64,000 nt of DNA from positions 1 to 64,000 of the forward strand of contig JAEPRB010000200.1 of assembly GCA_016758965.1 (NCBI GenBank), in the 5' to 3' direction. The notes beneath the pieces were generated by a model. That model was not told the DNA's origin. It saw only the letters and a program-made list of their open reading frames with translations, and ran no database searches. The stretch comes from Circinella minor. Lineage: Eukaryota; Mucoromycota; Mucoromycetes; Mucorales; Lichtheimiaceae. The translations under genes and the position numbers were made by a program. Positions 63,020 to 64,000 of this stretch are shown here, one piece after another (position 1 is the first letter of the stretch; each line of letters begins with the position of its first letter).

Positions 63020-63564
63020 TTAACTAAAAAAAAAAAAAAAGTATATATCATCTCTACAACAACAGCAGATATATTTATGTATACATAGCCCCCTCTCCCA
63101 AATCCCACATCCTTCAAAATTAAGAACGATTTATTTTTAGCTTATTATTATATTTATATATTTCTATCTACAAGTTATGAACCATATAAAAAGCGTATAT
63201 AAATGAAGTACATATTGTATTATCTTTTTGTTTTTTTGTTTTGTTTTTTTTGAAAAAAAAAATTAGTAAATGTATAATATAAGTCATTTATATATAGAGT
63301 TAATAATAATAAATGTATTTTGTATTTGAGTTTTTGGCTCAATATTTTTTTTTTATCAGGGTCATTGTCAGTTGTACGTACCAACTAGAATACTACATGA
63401 TTTAATATCATTTGAATATGAGATTACTTATAAATATACCATCATACACATTTCTTTAAATATATCTTGACTCTTTTTCTTTCTTTGATAAATTAAGTAG
63501 CAAAACTATATATAATTATTCCAGGCTTTTCTGTCTCGATACCAAAATAATAATAATAATATGT
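63020..63564. other. Intergenic between convergent genes
   Basis: 3' flanks of the phosphatase gene (+) and the F-box/LRR gene (-). AT-rich; no gene is visible. Confidence 0.5.
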
Positions 63565-64000
63565 TTATTGATATTGTTTTATATAAACATCTCTGTACAT
63601 TTTTACTTTTTTCTTTATATCTAATATACAATTATCAGGAATTTGATCCATCCCTCCCATTTCCAATTCCATCCATTTTGATTGTTTTTTGTTGATCAAA
63701 TTACGTATACCTTTCTCTGTTACATTTTTTAAATACACCAATCGTAAAAAAGATAATTTATGATGGTTTAAAAGTACATCTAAAGCGTCATCTGTTATAC
63801 AATCCATTCTTTTAAGTGATACATGTGTTAGATATGTACCGACTTTTAAAAATTCTATGAATCCTTTGGTTGAAATATTCGGTAATCCTTGTAATTGTAT
63901 CTCTTGTAATGTATTTACTTGTCCAAGTACTTTAATTACATTGTCAGATATGTCATTATAATAAAATAGACCAAGAGAAGTTAAACATGGTGACACCAGG
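63565..64000 (-). CDS. F-box/LRR protein, paralogue 4, 3' end only
   Basis: The frame is open to the right window edge, so the 5' part lies outside. The 145 visible residues are AMN1/FBXL-type leucine-rich repeats: CLTSLGLFYYNDISDNVIKV, then VNTLQEIQLQGLPNISTKGF, THVSLKRMDCITDDALDVLL, LSFLRLVYLKNVTEKGIRNL and the end MDQIPDNCILDIKKKVKMY. These line up with the ends of paralogues 1-3 (for example KTLHDIHLGGL.., VTDKG.R.L.DNKK, CPLISQECISYAQ). Stop TAA is at 63565. No F-box is visible because that end is missing. Confidence 0.75.
   Translation of the reverse strand, partial: LVSPCLTSLGLFYYNDISDNVIKVLGQVNTLQEIQLQGLPNISTKGFIEFLKVGTYLTHVSLKRMDCITDDALDVLLNHHKLSFLRLVYLKNVTEKGIRNLINKKQSKWMELEMGGMDQIPDNCILDIKKKVKMYRDVYIKQYQ

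Overview
The window is a piece of a fungal nuclear genome, most likely an early-diverging fungus of the Mucoromycota and probably Mucorales. It is AT-rich, its genes carry many short GT..AG introns (often 50-120 bases), intergenic DNA is full of homopolymers and microsatellites, and proteins carry polyQ/polyN tracts. The protein set (Luc7, Rok1, Ski8, Cdt2, Ctf8, a GDS1/KilA-N factor, mucoralean-style F-box/LRR proteins) fits this. The exact genus cannot be read from the sequence. All exon models were made by hand from splice signals, reading-frame continuity and family knowledge; no search was run.

Layout: 0.5-3.3 kb holds transposon debris (a 5'-truncated, frameshifted LINE ending in poly(A), plus an inverted ORF1-like piece). 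3.5-8.1 kb holds ROK1 (DEAD-box helicase, +) convergent with URA6 (UMP/CMP kinase with a mitochondrial-type leader, -). 8.6-26.4 kb is a run of minus-strand genes: a PHO85-type cyclin, LUC7, an RRM protein, a PPR protein, UXT and SKI8, separated by long AT-rich gaps; a small gene graveyard lies at 23.5-24.7 kb. 28.3-48.4 kb is a run of plus-strand genes: a Kelch-BTB protein, RPL35 (uL29), an HMG-box factor, HSP90, a tandem array of three F-box/LRR paralogues and a PSP1-domain protein. 48.7-51.7 kb holds CDT2 (-) and CTF8 (+), divergent across a 0.67-kb promoter. 52.2-63.0 kb holds a GATA-type factor, an 1882-residue protein with a GDS1 winged helix and two KilA-N/APSES-like domains, and an ACP7-like purple acid phosphatase, all plus strand. 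The last 0.44 kb is the 3' end of a fourth F-box/LRR paralogue on the minus strand, running off the window.

Most genes are housekeeping and not linked by pathway. The exceptions are CDT2 and CTF8, two PCNA-linked S-phase genes that share a promoter with MluI-box (ACGCGT) sites, and the F-box/LRR cluster, where copies 2 and 3 were duplicated recently together with about 300 bases of 3' flank. HSP90 is preceded by two near-consensus heat-shock elements. The most unusual individual observations are the giant GDS1 + 2x KilA-N architecture, start-codon-only first exons in LUC7, SKI8 and probably RPL35, and a 21-base exon that encodes the P-loop of URA6. No wholly new system is evident.
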